This document shows, in pieces, positions 1 to 8,250 of a stretch of DNA of 64,000 nucleotides; position 1 is the first letter of the stretch; each line of letters opens with the position of its first letter. A program made the position numbers and the translations under genes. The notes beneath the pieces are model-generated. The model did no database searches, was not told the origin of the DNA, and worked only from the letters and a program-made list of their open reading frames with translations. The stretch covers positions 2,790,001-2,854,000 of the forward strand of contig NC_013216.1 of assembly GCF_000024205.1 (NCBI RefSeq), written 5' to 3'. Source of the stretch: Desulfofarcimen acetoxidans DSM 771 (GTDB lineage Bacteria > Bacillota > Desulfotomaculia > Desulfotomaculales > Desulfofarciminaceae).

Positions 1-558
1 GCAGAGAGAAAAAGGCATTAACGCCCAATAAGAACCAAGCGCTAATGGCGTGAACAAATACATTAACGACATCCCTAAATACATTGGATGACGAACTATA
101 GCATAGGGACCACTCGTTATAACCTGTTGATTCTCTTCGACCCTGATGGTAGAATGAGCATAACTATTTTCCCTGAGAGTAAAGAAAATCAAGACATAGC
201 AAAAGAAGACAATGACGTTCGAAATGATGATAATCGGATTAGATATAACCGACCAATGATAACGGAAATCAAAGCCGGAAATCAAGAGACCCACCAAATG
301 TAAGACCAACAGCATGACAACCTTGCGAGTATCTTCTTTATTACCACGCTGCATTCGTTTTGATATAAGCTCAGGTTTTTTCTTTGAAAAATAAGCAATA
401 GTAAAAATCGTTTGCGTAAAAAACCCAACCAAATAAACCCATGCTTCCCAGTACATTAGTGAACCTGCGGAAAGAAATAAGGTAACTCCCATTACAATTA
501 TAAAGATTATGTTACCAAAATAAGCTTTAAACCTAGACTCTCTAGCCTTGCCTTTCAT
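1..558 (-). CDS. Isoprenylcysteine carboxyl methyltransferase (ICMT)-family membrane protein, 3' end outside window
   Basis: Reading leftward from an ATG at 558, preceded by a GGAGGT ribosome site, an open frame of 186 codons runs off the window edge. The product starts MKGKARESRFKAYF and has several hydrophobic segments (about residues 13-33, 36-50, 83-95 and 106-125). The motif GPYAIVRHPMYLGM near residues 155-168 is the SAM-binding signature of the ICMT/phospholipid methyltransferase family. Members are small integral membrane methyltransferases; the substrate here is unknown. It lies downstream of, and co-directional with, the MerR gene at 606-1457, about 48 bases apart, so the two probably form one operon. 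A broken second copy of the central part lies at 4577-4755. Confidence 0.75.
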   Translation of the reverse strand, partial: MKGKARESRFKAYFGNIIFIIVMGVTLFLSAGSLMYWEAWVYLVGFFTQTIFTIAYFSKKKPELISKRMQRGNKEDTRKVVMLLVLHLVGLLISGFDFRYHWSVISNPIIIISNVIVFFCYVLIFFTLRENSYAHSTIRVEENQQVITSGPYAIVRHPMYLGMSLMYLFTPLALGSYWALMPFSLC

Positions 559-605
559 AGGACACACCTCCTGCTTTTTTTGAAACAAGTACTAAAGTAA
601 TTGCA

Positions 606-1457
606 TCACCTGCGTTTTGTCTTCCTCTTACCACCAGTTTGTTGACCAATCTCGGAATTGATATACTGCTCGTAAAGCTGATAATACTTTTTCCGGGCTG
701 GTGGGAGAACATCGATAATCATTTCATTACGTAGGCGCTGAAGAGGTTGGAATAGTCCGAATTGTTGGGTGAGCTCCGCTAACAAAGGTATACTTCCGAT
801 AAATTCAGAAGTTTCTCGGGCGAGGTGTTCAATCTCAGGGTCATCTTCGGACAGTTGGTCTAGCCCGATAATACATGCTCCAAAGTCCAAAGCAATTTGA
901 TACTCCTCGGGGTGTGTATTCCAAAACTCAGCCAGGGCCCGAAAAGCGTCGTGGTAATATTCGCTCCATTGGAAATCATCTATGATACCGTATAATTTTT
1001 GTTGCTGGTTGTAAATTTCCGGACAGGTTCGAGCATAGTTTTCAATCTGATCTGTTCCCAGGATCTTAGCCATCTTTTGAAAAGTAGGGGATTCTAAAGA
1101 GTCCTCATCTAGACATACCATGTCTTCACTTAGCAATCTTTCAATTTTTAACACTCGTTCTTCAAGGCTTTTTTTCTCACTTAGAAGCTCCGCTCGCAAG
1201 GACTGCAAGACTTCCCACAAGGTTCTGTGATTGTGTATATCTCCCATAATTTCTTTGATGCGTTTTAGATCCAGTCCCAGGTATTTTAATCGTTTGATTA
1301 GTCGCATACGAGTTAGCTCCGCCGGACCATATAGGCGGTATCCTCCGGGAGAGCGCTTTGGTTCTTGTAATAAACCAATCTGATGGTAATAGATAATGCT
1401 TTTTAATGTAGTCCCAGTTAATTTAGCAAAATCGCTGATTTTAATTTTATTTTCCAC
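606..1457 (-). CDS. MerR-family transcriptional regulator
   Basis: The 283-residue product begins with a MerR winged-helix domain (residues 5-75): KISDFAKLTGTTLKSIIYYHQ, then PGGYRLYGPAELTRMRLIKR. A coiled-coil dimerisation helix follows at about 80-115. The remaining 160 residues have no family I can name and would be the effector-sensing part. The start is GTG at 1457, chosen because it follows an AAAGGTGG site and matches the usual MerR N-terminus. Upstream is a promoter with the 19-bp spacer typical of MerR-regulated promoters (1484-1514), so autoregulation of this gene and the ICMT-like gene behind it is likely. The ligand cannot be told from the sequence. Confidence 0.88.
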   Translation of the reverse strand: MENKIKISDFAKLTGTTLKSIIYYHQIGLLQEPKRSPGGYRLYGPAELTRMRLIKRLKYLGLDLKRIKEIMGDIHNHRTLWEVLQSLRAELLSEKKSLEERVLKIERLLSEDMVCLDEDSLESPTFQKMAKILGTDQIENYARTCPEIYNQQQKLYGIIDDFQWSEYYHDAFRALAEFWNTHPEEYQIALDFGACIIGLDQLSEDDPEIEHLARETSEFIGSIPLLAELTQQFGLFQPLQRLRNEMIIDVLPPARKKYYQLYEQYINSEIGQQTGGKRKTKRR

Positions 1458-1483
1458 CGCTAACCCACCTTTCCTTATTAAAC

Positions 1484-1514
1484 ATTATAAACCCTGCCCC
1501 AAGGGCAGGGTCAA
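1484..1514 (-). promoter_or_regulatory. MerR-type promoter with 19-bp spacer and perfect dyad
   Basis: On the minus strand TTGACC (1514-1509) and TATAAT (1489-1484) are separated by 19 bases instead of the usual 17. The spacer holds a perfect 9-bp inverted repeat, ACCCTGCCC / GGGCAGGGT, with a 3-base centre (1491-1511). Over-long spacers with a central dyad are the hallmark of promoters twisted open by MerR proteins. It points at the MerR gene starting at 1457. Confidence 0.85.
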
Positions 1515-1664
1515 CTTGATTTTCAAAATGTACCACATGCTGAAACGGGTGATGTGTACGGCTTTAATTCCATGGCGACTGAATTATTATGCGACGATTG
1601 CTGAAATCTCTTCATCTGCTCTACTTTTGATTTTGTTAAATAAGGAATGGTGCTGAGACTCTGT

Positions 1665-1871
1665 TTAATATTGGACCGCCTGTCTGTACAGTACCTCATA
1701 GATGCCACGAATTGCCCAACATAAGGGCAGCAGAAAAGGCAGTTTTTGCAGAAATGAGAAAAAGATAGGCATATGCTGCCTATCGGAGAGGAGAATTCGC
1801 AGTGAGTATTTCACCTTGGCCGCAGTGAAGCTGTCGCTGTCACGCTCCGCAACGATTGAAACCGTTTCCAT
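1665..1871 (-). pseudogene. Possible C-terminal remnant of a nucleotidyltransferase-family gene
   Basis: The 68-residue frame ends in KLPFLLPLCWAIRGIYEVL. This resembles the C-terminal signature (a P-x-LLP-x-x-W-x-x-R pattern) of the large nucleotidyltransferase family often found in peptide-modification loci. No ribosome site or N-terminal domain is present. The match is short and from memory, so it is a weak call. I see nothing coding in 1515-1664. Confidence 0.3.
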
Positions 1872-1886
1872 GAAAACAGTAACTCT

Positions 1887-2081
1887 TTAGCCCTCATTAT
1901 CCGCATCTTTGCCACTATACAATACTCTTCTAACTTTCATTACATCATCAATAGCCACATAATAGACGGTAAAATTATCTATATAGATTCGATAATAAGG
2001 ATACTTTCTTTTTCTCTTTGATTGAAATGATTCAAAAGATAACGAACAATTCAATTTTTCGACTATGGTAGTTTTAACTTT
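1887..2081 (-). pseudogene. RelE/ParE-type toxin, C-terminal remnant
   Basis: An open stretch of 65 codons on the minus strand, bounded upstream by a stop and without a usable start, ends in YYRIYIDNFTVYYVAIDD and VRRVLYSGKDA. This is the typical last-third pattern of RelE/ParE mRNA-interferase toxins. The N-terminal half is missing, so the toxin should be inactive. A small XRE-type gene lies upstream on the same strand (2174-2368) and could be the leftover antitoxin, although the 90-base AT-rich gap argues against an intact pair. Confidence 0.55.
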
Positions 2082-2173
2082 TTACCAAATTAACTGAACT
2101 CACCTAAAATGTGTGTTTTTTTGCAGTGTAATCAGAAAATTACTTTTATTATTATTTAATTTAAAACTATTCG

Positions 2174-2368
2174 CTATTTTGCATCTTTTATTTTCCAAAG
2201 TTTAAAAGGATTAACTTTTAAAATTAAAGCTAAATTAAGTCCAATTATGACATTTGGCTTTTGTTTGCCTCGTTCGATATTTTGATAATATCGGAGAGTT
2301 ATATCCAAAAGCCTTGCCACTTCTTCTTGTGTATAACCTTTTTTTTGCCTGTAATCTTTTATGTCCAA
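2174..2368 (-). CDS. Small XRE-family helix-turn-helix protein
   Basis: The 64-residue product is almost entirely one Cro/C1-type HTH domain: YRQKKGYTQEEVARLLDI as helices 1-2, then TLRYYQNIERGKQKPN as the recognition helix and turn. It ends soon after, so it is a stand-alone DNA-binding protein. It is upstream of the broken RelE/ParE-like fragment and may have been its antitoxin or repressor. Confidence 0.7.
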   Translation of the reverse strand: MDIKDYRQKKGYTQEEVARLLDITLRYYQNIERGKQKPNVIIGLNLALILKVNPFKLWKIKDAK

Positions 2369-2447
2369 TCTTTAATCAGTCCTTTTTCCCTAAAGTTTAA
2401 CATGTTCAATGAAAGAAAAAACGTGATTTATGGTTGGCAAATTATAG

Positions 2448-2476
2448 TTGACGAATGATAATTCGTAATTTAAAAT
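2448..2476 (+). promoter_or_regulatory. Sigma-70-type promoter for riboswitch-MCP transcript
   Basis: TTGACG at 2448-2453 and TAAAAT at 2471-2476 are spaced by exactly 17 bases. The predicted start near 2483 lies just before the c-di-GMP riboswitch, giving a leader of about 290 bases ahead of the chemoreceptor start codon. Confidence 0.65.
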
Positions 2477-2497
2477 GTAGTAAGATGTCTTATAAAT

Positions 2498-2595
2498 ACG
2501 AAAAGTGTCAAGAACAAACCTGTATGAAAGACAGTGACGCAAAGCTATGTGTTTGAGGTAGCAATACCATGGTCGCCAAATCGCAAGTGCTCTGA
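2498..2595 (+). ncRNA. Cyclic di-GMP-I (GEMM-I) riboswitch
   Basis: The leader contains the conserved GEMM-I features in order: AAACCTG, a short P2 hairpin closed by GAAAG (about 2517-2534), the near-invariant GTGACGCAAAGCTA (2534-2547), a variable loop, and ATACCATGGTCGCC (2565-2578). Class I riboswitches bind c-di-GMP through these elements. P2 carries one extra base compared with the usual form. Motility and chemoreceptor genes are common targets, and a chemoreceptor start follows at 2771. A G-rich/C-rich hairpin around 2690-2710 may be the expression platform. The downstream gene is broken, so the switch now controls a truncated product. Confidence 0.88.
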
Positions 2596-2770
2596 TATTT
2601 TACAAGAAGGTTTAGCGGCAATCCTGTTTTTGTTTGAGAGAAAGGTGAAGTACTGGTGAGTCAAAGTGTTGTGGGTGACGAAACAAGAGGGGGCTTTTCA
2701 CCCTGCAAAATTGCATCCTGCCAAATTAAATCTTTCATTTAGCCGAACAGAACTATGGAGGAGTGACATT

Positions 2771-2879
2771 ATGAAATTGAATATCATGGGAAAGATCGTA
2801 TTAGGTTTCGGGCTAGTTTTATTATTGATGCTAGGCACTTGTTTGTACCTTGTTTCAGGAATGAAAGGTATAAATACTA
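2771..2879 (+). pseudogene. Methyl-accepting chemotaxis protein, N-terminal stub cut by IS630
   Basis: ATG at 2771 follows GGAGG and opens MKLNIMGKIVLGFGLVLLLM, a cytoplasmic start plus first membrane helix typical of chemoreceptors. The frame is interrupted at the TA dinucleotide 2878-2879 by the IS630-type element after about 36 codons, and a stop follows inside the element. No sensor, HAMP or signalling domain remains; the rest is not on the far side of the element, which continues into an unrelated Uma2 fragment. The upstream c-di-GMP riboswitch suggests the ancestral receptor was tied to the motile/sessile switch. Confidence 0.75.
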
Positions 2880-4162
2880 GTAGAGCAATTCTTAATTATC
2901 ATTGAACCACAAATCGGCATGGTATATAATTTCCTATAATACATAACAGGTGGGGAGACCAAACTATGCCATTCATAAGTCAAAGAGCAAAATTAGATTT
3001 GACAACAGAAGAAATAAATAGATTAGAAAAAATTATACATTCAAGAACAGAAAGTGTGAGTCATATTGAACGGGCTAAAATGTTTCTCTTGTATCATCAA
3101 GGAGAAACAATAGCTTCAATTGGTAGAATATTAGAGACTAACCGTGCAAAAGTAGAACGACATATAGATAAAATTTTACAATTTGGCTTAGATATAGCAC
3201 TCAATGATCTTCCTCGTTCAGGCAGGCCGGATACAATAACCAAAGAAGATAAAGCGTGGCTTGTTTCTCTTGCTTGCCAAAAACCTAAGGAATTTGGATA
3301 TAGCTATGAATTATGGACAACAGATTTATTAGCCAAACATGCACGAAATCATTGTGTAGAAAATGGCCATCCAACCCTGCAAAATCTAGCAAAAGGTACA
3401 GTATCAAAAATACTTTCAGCAAACAAAGTTAAGCCACATAAAATTAAATATTACTTGGAAAAAAGGGATCTAGAATTTGAACAAAAAATGGCTAACGTGT
3501 TATATGTCTATAAAGAAGTTGAAATGGTATCAAAAAATGATGAACAATCAATGTATGCTTATATATCATATGATGAAAAACCCGGTATTCAAGCTATAGA
3601 AAATATTGCTCCGGATCTTTCTCCTTCTCCTGGAACGTATTCATGTCTTGCTCGTGATTATGAATATGTTCGCCATGGTACACTTAGTCTCATGGCCGGT
3701 ATTGATTTGGTAACAGGTCATATCTTAGCTCAAGTAGAAGACCGCCATCGTAGTATTGAGTTTGTAGAGTTTCTAAAAATGATAAGTGAGTACTACAAAG
3801 ATATAGAGAAAATAGTAATTATATTGGACAACCACTCCGCTCATATTTCAAAAGAAACAAGGGCTTATCTTAGTACTGTCCCAAATCGTTTTGAATTTGT
3901 TTTTACACCAAAACATGGATCCTAGTTGAACTTAATTGAATCATTTTTTGGCAAAATGGCTAAATCAATGCTGAGGGCTATTAGGGTAAAAACTAAAGAA
4001 GAATTAAAAGATAGAATTTACAAATATATAAAAGAAATTAATGATTGTCCTACTGTTTACCGCTGGAAGTACAAAATGGATGATATTGAAATAATTTAAA
4101 TTATTAGTAGAAATTATATTATTTAACTAGCTTATTGATATGTTAATTAGGAATCGTTCTAC
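2880..4162 (+). mobile_element. IS630-family insertion sequence (1283 bp)
   Basis: The ends form imperfect inverted repeats of about 24 bases (22 of 26 matching when the flanking CTA is included): GTAGAGCAATTC on the left against the complement of GAATCGTTCTAC on the right. Each end abuts a TA (2878-2879 and 4163-4164), the target duplicated by IS630/mariner elements. It carries one transposase frame (2966-4099). The left flank is a chemoreceptor and the right flank a Uma2 gene, so the two sides do not come from one interrupted gene. Confidence 0.85.
2966..4099 (+). pseudogene. IS630-family DDE transposase with in-frame amber stop
   Basis: The frame from ATG 2966 (ribosome site GGTGGGG) runs 319 codons to a TAG at 3923 and then stays open in the same frame to TAA at 4097, 377 codons in all. 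An HTH region spans roughly residues 20-110 and a DDE domain follows. The interruption falls in the family motif K-H-G-S-W-L-N-L-I-E: KHGS is followed by TAG and then LNLIESFFGKMAKS. A single change from TGG (Trp) to TAG explains it. The third catalytic acidic residue lies just after the stop, so the truncated protein should be inactive unless the stop is read through. Confidence 0.85.
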
Positions 4163-4164
4163 TA

Positions 4165-4539
4165 GGTAGAGTTATAGTTGCACCAATGGATGTCCTGCTT
4201 TCAAATACCGAAAAGCCGCAGCCGGATATTTTGTTTATCTCAAAAGAACGGATTAACATCATCACTGAAATGAACATCAAAGGTGCTCCGGATTTAGTGG
4301 TTGAAATATTATCACCGTCAACAGCCGCAAATGACCGCACAGATAAAAGTAGGATGTATTACAGACATGGTGTCAGGGAGTATTGGATTGTTGATCCGGA
4401 TATTCAGTGCATAGAAATATATGTATCGGGGGAAACTAACTGGAATCTGTATCAAGCGTTTAATGTCAATGAGGTTTTAACATCACCACTTTTTCCTGGT
4501 TTAGAGATAATAATGAAAGAGGTATTTATCATTGATTGA
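4165..4539 (+). pseudogene. Uma2-family (DUF820) nuclease-like protein, N-terminally truncated
   Basis: From the right edge of the IS630 element the frame reads GRVIVAPMDVLLSNTEKPQPD and continues through GAPDLVVEILSPSTAANDRTDK and YWIVDPD. These are the core motifs of the Uma2 family, which has a PD-(D/E)XK fold with the VVEILSPST strand carrying the acidic residue. The N-terminal 50-60 residues are missing, removed at the IS boundary. An internal ATG at 4186 could start a 117-residue product, but it lacks a clear ribosome site. Confidence 0.75.
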
Positions 4540-4576
4540 AACACCCACGAATGATCGTGAGCATTTCTTTTTTCAC

Positions 4577-4755
4577 TATGGCGTAGGGGCTAGTTGCAAT
4601 CACCTATTGATTTTCCTCGATCTGTACGACAGCGAAAGCATAACTATTTTCTAATAATAAATGCATGCTTCAGAAAAATAAAGGCATTTAGGGCAATCGC
4701 AACCCAAAATGCACCCCATGCCGTAACGAATAGTCTTAGTTTTATTCTATGTCAT
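4577..4755 (-). pseudogene. Decayed second ICMT-like gene
   Basis: Reading leftward, 4651-4577 translates as ENSYAFAVVQIEENQ, stop, VIATSPYAI. This matches ENSYAHSTIRVEENQQVITSGPYAI of the intact gene at 1-558, with Gln converted to an amber stop. Upstream, 4755-4654 is a frame-shifted hydrophobic stretch (WGAFWVAIALNAFIF). The rest of the gene is lost. Confidence 0.6.
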
Positions 4756-4757
4756 TA

Positions 4758-4856
4758 CTAAAACCCATACTCTTTTGCCTCTTCTGCTGTCATATAATAG
4801 TCCCTCTCCATATCACTCTCAATTCTTTTTAGCGGTATCCCCATATTTTTGGCTAT
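4758..4856 (-). pseudogene. ClpP protease C-terminal fragment
   Basis: Immediately after the stop of the PEP-synthase-like gene, the minus strand encodes AKNMGIPLKRIESDMERDYY followed by MTAEEAKEYGF and a stop. This is the characteristic end of ClpP (helix, D-x-x-R-D-Y-F/Y, S/T-A-E-E-A-K-E-Y-G). The catalytic Ser/His/Asp part is absent. It is a scrap left by rearrangement. Confidence 0.65.
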
Positions 4857-7511
4857 CTATTGCCAGAGATAGATTTTTCCTCCATCGCCGTCCACAGTAA
4901 TTTTTTGTCCATCGCGCAGTAATCTCATCACACCCGGAATGTTAATCACCGCCGGAACACCGTATTCACGGGCCACAATGGATCCATGAGATAAAAATCC
5001 CCCTGTCTCCATAACAATAGCAGAGGCTCTTAAAAACAAGGGTGTCCAGGCGGGATCTGTGGACGGGGCCACCAGCACATCACCAGCCTGCAATTTTTCC
5101 CACTCACCGGGATGAAAAATTAGCCTGGCCGTACCGGACGCCCTGCCTGCGGCCACACCCATACCGGTTAAGGCATCACCCGGGCTGGTGGTGACGGGTT
5201 CCATAAAATGAGGAGCCTCATCAACTATTAAATCCGGAGGAGAAAGTGCCTCCATTTCTTTTTTCCTAACCTTTCGCTCGGCCACCAAAGCGGCCAATCC
5301 CCTGCCGTCCCAGTACCCTTTGAGCAAAGAGAAAATTTCTATCAAAGTACAATGATAGATATCAGCCTGACCCCCAATAATTCCCTTTTCAGTCAACCGG
5401 CGTCCTATCTCCTGGTAGAACATACGTCCGGGTTCAAATAACTTAATGTATACAGACTTGGACATCTCTCTTAATTCCGCACCTTTTAAAGCTTGTTTCA
5501 ACAAGGATTTTATCAACAGGCGGCGATGAAACAGCAACTTTTGCTTAATTTCCCGCCAGGCACTGTCCGCTTTTTCTTTTTGACGTGCCTTTATTAAGCC
5601 GGTATCGGCAGTTTCCATGCTACTCTTGATGATATTCAAAAGATACGAAGGGTCTTCCCGCCAGCGAGGGTTAATGATATCAGCTTCATATATGCCTCGG
5701 TGCCCGTATTCTGCTAAAAAGTTTTGAAAGGATTTTTTAAACGGGGAATTATCCGGCAGATCTTTATCCCAACAAAGCGGGTTAAATGATTCGGCGGCAA
5801 AGAATCTTCCGGCGTTCGCATCACTGCGGGCAATCTCGGCTAATTCCACCAGGCGGTAACCGTGCTGAGCACTGGTGATGTCCCCGTTCCCCATCATAAT
5901 GGCATTGGCTATTGCGTTTCCTTGACCCGGAAAAGTTTTTTCCAATGCATTAACCAACATCATATAAGAAACTGCTGCTGAGCTGCTTAAAAAATGAAAC
6001 TTAAGGGCGAATTTTGCAGAAACTCTGGTATTGTCAAATAAAGTATTGATGATATCTTCATTTGCGTAGTGCTTAAAATTTTTTCTTAATAAATCTTCCG
6101 TATAGCCACTAAATTCAACAAAAGATTTCTTAGCCTTTCTCTTGGCCTTTGTCATGGCCAGCATAAACTTTAACAGTCGAAAAACTCTTTTTAATCCTTT
6201 GCCGCCGGCATACGGTTTCTTTTCGTTAATTTTAATTTCCGGAAGGTTTCCTCCCAGACTGTCGTTCGTTTTCCGGGGCGCCAGGCCCAACGCGTCATAC
6301 CAGAGCCACTGCTGAAGTGACAGGTTTATGTACGGCCTGCCCTGATAAAGTCTGACATAACGCAGCCCCGTGGGTATCCGGCAGCCTACTGCTTGAAACG
6401 GTGATTGCAATATTGTTGTGAGGCCGTGTTTCAATAGGCTCCAATTAAGAGTTGACTGGACAAAGGGAATTGCATCCCGAAAATTGGCGTTGGACCATAT
6501 ATCGGGCTGATCCTTAATTTCAGCACAGGTGTACCTGGGTACCGACGTCACCGGCCGGGCCTGGACCAGAATGAAGTCTTTGCCGTCATACACCCATTCA
6601 ACATCCTGATGCTGCTCCCCCCGGCCCAGGGCTTCAAATACCCGCCAGATCTCAAAACCCAATTTTACTATATTTTCATCTGTCAATACCTGACCGGCCA
6701 TTGATCCGGCAGGTTTGACAAATTCCGTTCCCCCTTGTTCTGCCGGAACAATCATCCCGCCTTTGCGGCCGATTGTTTTTTCTTTTATCTCACACATTAG
6801 ATCCAAACGGTATTCATCCGGTTCGATGGCACCGCTGACCACGCTCTCACCCAAACCGAAATTGGCGCTTATCAGCAGAACATCTTCCCGTCCGGTTCCG
6901 GGGTCACAGGAAAAACCCACGCCGGCAGCCTTTGCCTCCACCATTTCCATGATCACCACGGCGGGAATTACCTGTTCATCACTGATATTCATTTTTCGCC
7001 GGTAAGCAACTGCCCGGGGTGTCCATAAAGAGGCATAACACTTTTTGATGCAGGACAAAATATTTTCTATACCCCGGACATTTAAGAATGATTCGTGTAC
7101 CCCGGCAAAGGATGCCTTTGAACTATCCTCAGCAGTGGCTGAAGAACGTACTGCCAGCGGTTTCTCAAGTATTCCGATATTTTTCAGCTTAGAGACCAGT
7201 TCCTCCTGAACAGGTGAAGAAATACGGCCAACTCTGAACTTTTCTCTGATCTGGAAAAGCTTTTCCTCAATCTCCCTTTCTCCGACATTGCCGGCAGTTA
7301 CACTTTGCGCAATATCCTCTATATTTATCAGGCAGCCGTTTTCTTTGACAAAATCAAGGTATGCTCCGGCCGCAAGAACTCCACCCGCGGGGATCTTAAA
7401 CCCATACCGATCAAGCTTGCCCAGGTTCCACCCCTTTCCCCCGGCTGCCTCCGTTCCGGCTTGAAAGGCACCGGGCCAGCTAAGAAAAAATGCTTCATAA
7501 TTGCTTTTCAT
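4857..7511 (-). CDS. PEP synthase / rifampin phosphotransferase-like phosphohistidine enzyme
   Basis: The 884-residue product has an ATP-grasp PEP/pyruvate-binding domain at about 10-330 (GGKGWNLGKLDRYGFKIPAG; AVRSSATAEDSSKASFAGVHE; a DVEWVYDG...QARPVT end). A long middle domain follows, then a C-terminal swivelling phosphohistidine domain (about 795-880) with TGGFLSHGSIVAREYGVPAV, whose His carries the phosphate. The layout, without the TIM-barrel domain of true PEP synthase, is that of the rifampin phosphotransferase branch (about 860-890 residues), which moves the beta-phosphate of ATP to a small molecule. The substrate here is unknown. The start is placed at ATG 7511 because AGGGGGTG lies just before it. 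The divergence-free arrangement behind a TetR gene (7571-8206) fits induction by the compound modified. Confidence 0.75.
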   Translation of the reverse strand: MKSNYEAFFLSWPGAFQAGTEAAGGKGWNLGKLDRYGFKIPAGGVLAAGAYLDFVKENGCLINIEDIAQSVTAGNVGEREIEEKLFQIREKFRVGRISSPVQEELVSKLKNIGILEKPLAVRSSATAEDSSKASFAGVHESFLNVRGIENILSCIKKCYASLWTPRAVAYRRKMNISDEQVIPAVVIMEMVEAKAAGVGFSCDPGTGREDVLLISANFGLGESVVSGAIEPDEYRLDLMCEIKEKTIGRKGGMIVPAEQGGTEFVKPAGSMAGQVLTDENIVKLGFEIWRVFEALGRGEQHQDVEWVYDGKDFILVQARPVTSVPRYTCAEIKDQPDIWSNANFRDAIPFVQSTLNWSLLKHGLTTILQSPFQAVGCRIPTGLRYVRLYQGRPYINLSLQQWLWYDALGLAPRKTNDSLGGNLPEIKINEKKPYAGGKGLKRVFRLLKFMLAMTKAKRKAKKSFVEFSGYTEDLLRKNFKHYANEDIINTLFDNTRVSAKFALKFHFLSSSAAVSYMMLVNALEKTFPGQGNAIANAIMMGNGDITSAQHGYRLVELAEIARSDANAGRFFAAESFNPLCWDKDLPDNSPFKKSFQNFLAEYGHRGIYEADIINPRWREDPSYLLNIIKSSMETADTGLIKARQKEKADSAWREIKQKLLFHRRLLIKSLLKQALKGAELREMSKSVYIKLFEPGRMFYQEIGRRLTEKGIIGGQADIYHCTLIEIFSLLKGYWDGRGLAALVAERKVRKKEMEALSPPDLIVDEAPHFMEPVTTSPGDALTGMGVAAGRASGTARLIFHPGEWEKLQAGDVLVAPSTDPAWTPLFLRASAIVMETGGFLSHGSIVAREYGVPAVINIPGVMRLLRDGQKITVDGDGGKIYLWQ

Positions 7512-7570
7512 AGAAACACCCCCTGTCATGTTTTAGCACTTAACAATTTTCATCATAATGCTCATTTTGT

Positions 7571-8206
7571 TCATTTGCTTGTTTTATCTATTGCTCCCTG
7601 AAGAAAAAGATCTACGCTTTCGGCGATATAGTCTTGAACAGAAAATTGTTCCGGGTCTGTATACCACCTTATGCCAACCGATACACGAATATTGTCCGCC
7701 TGGGAAAGCAGCACATCAAACGAAAGGTCCTGCCTGATTTCTCCTGCTTCCTGTCCCAGCTTGATAATCTGGGCCAAATAATTTTGTGCACCGGTCCTTT
7801 GAATTTCATCAACGGAAGAAGTTAATAATTTTTGCATCTGGTAAGAAAGGTATATATTAAAAACATCTTTCGGGACTTTTTCTGATATCAACCAATCAGT
7901 TACCCTGTTCAGTACAGCCACCAGACGTGAGCGGGTGTCTGTATGCTCCTGTATTAAGCTGTATATCTCCGGCACCCGTTCTCGCACAAACCTCTGTAAG
8001 TATTCGATGATAATAGCTTCTTTAAAGGAAAAATGATTGTAAAGGGTTTTGCGGGCAATGTCGGCTTCTTCTGCAATTTGCTCCATTGTGGTTGCATCAA
8101 ACCCTTGTCTGTTGAAAAGATTGATTGCAGCATTGATTATTTTTTGCCTGGTTTCTTCCTTTCTTCTCTCATATCTGTTGCCATCCGACGAATCATTTGA
8201 CTGCAT
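7571..8206 (-). CDS. TetR/AcrR-family regulator
   Basis: The 211-residue protein has the N-terminal TetR HTH at about 15-62: RQKIINAAINLFNRQGFDAT, TMEQIAEEADIARKTLYNHF. The C-terminal domain is helical and presumably binds a ligand. It is 60 bases upstream of, and co-directional with, the phosphotransferase-like gene, so both probably share one promoter that it represses. The start ATG at 8206 follows AGAGGTG. A TATACAT/ATGTATA inverted repeat upstream (8251-8282) is a candidate operator. Confidence 0.88.
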   Translation of the reverse strand: MQSNDSSDGNRYERRKEETRQKIINAAINLFNRQGFDATTMEQIAEEADIARKTLYNHFSFKEAIIIEYLQRFVRERVPEIYSLIQEHTDTRSRLVAVLNRVTDWLISEKVPKDVFNIYLSYQMQKLLTSSVDEIQRTGAQNYLAQIIKLGQEAGEIRQDLSFDVLLSQADNIRVSVGIRWYTDPEQFSVQDYIAESVDLFLQGAIDKTSK

Positions 8207-8250
8207 AGGACACCTCTGTTTCCTTAATACATTATAAGTTAATTATATAT

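Noticed and set aside
88-303. Plus-strand ORF of 71 codons at the left edge
   Set aside because: It lies antisense to the ICMT-like gene (1-558), whose minus-strand product has clear family motifs and a ribosome site.
1396-1656. 86-codon plus-strand ORF across the MerR promoter
   Set aside because: It runs antisense over the MerR start and through the dyad operator, with no protein-like features.
3923-3925. TAG read as pyrrolysine in the IS630 transposase
   Set aside because: Pyrrolysine is otherwise known mainly in methylamine enzymes, and the position is a conserved Trp; a simple TGG-to-TAG mutation is far more likely. No pyl gene is in the window.
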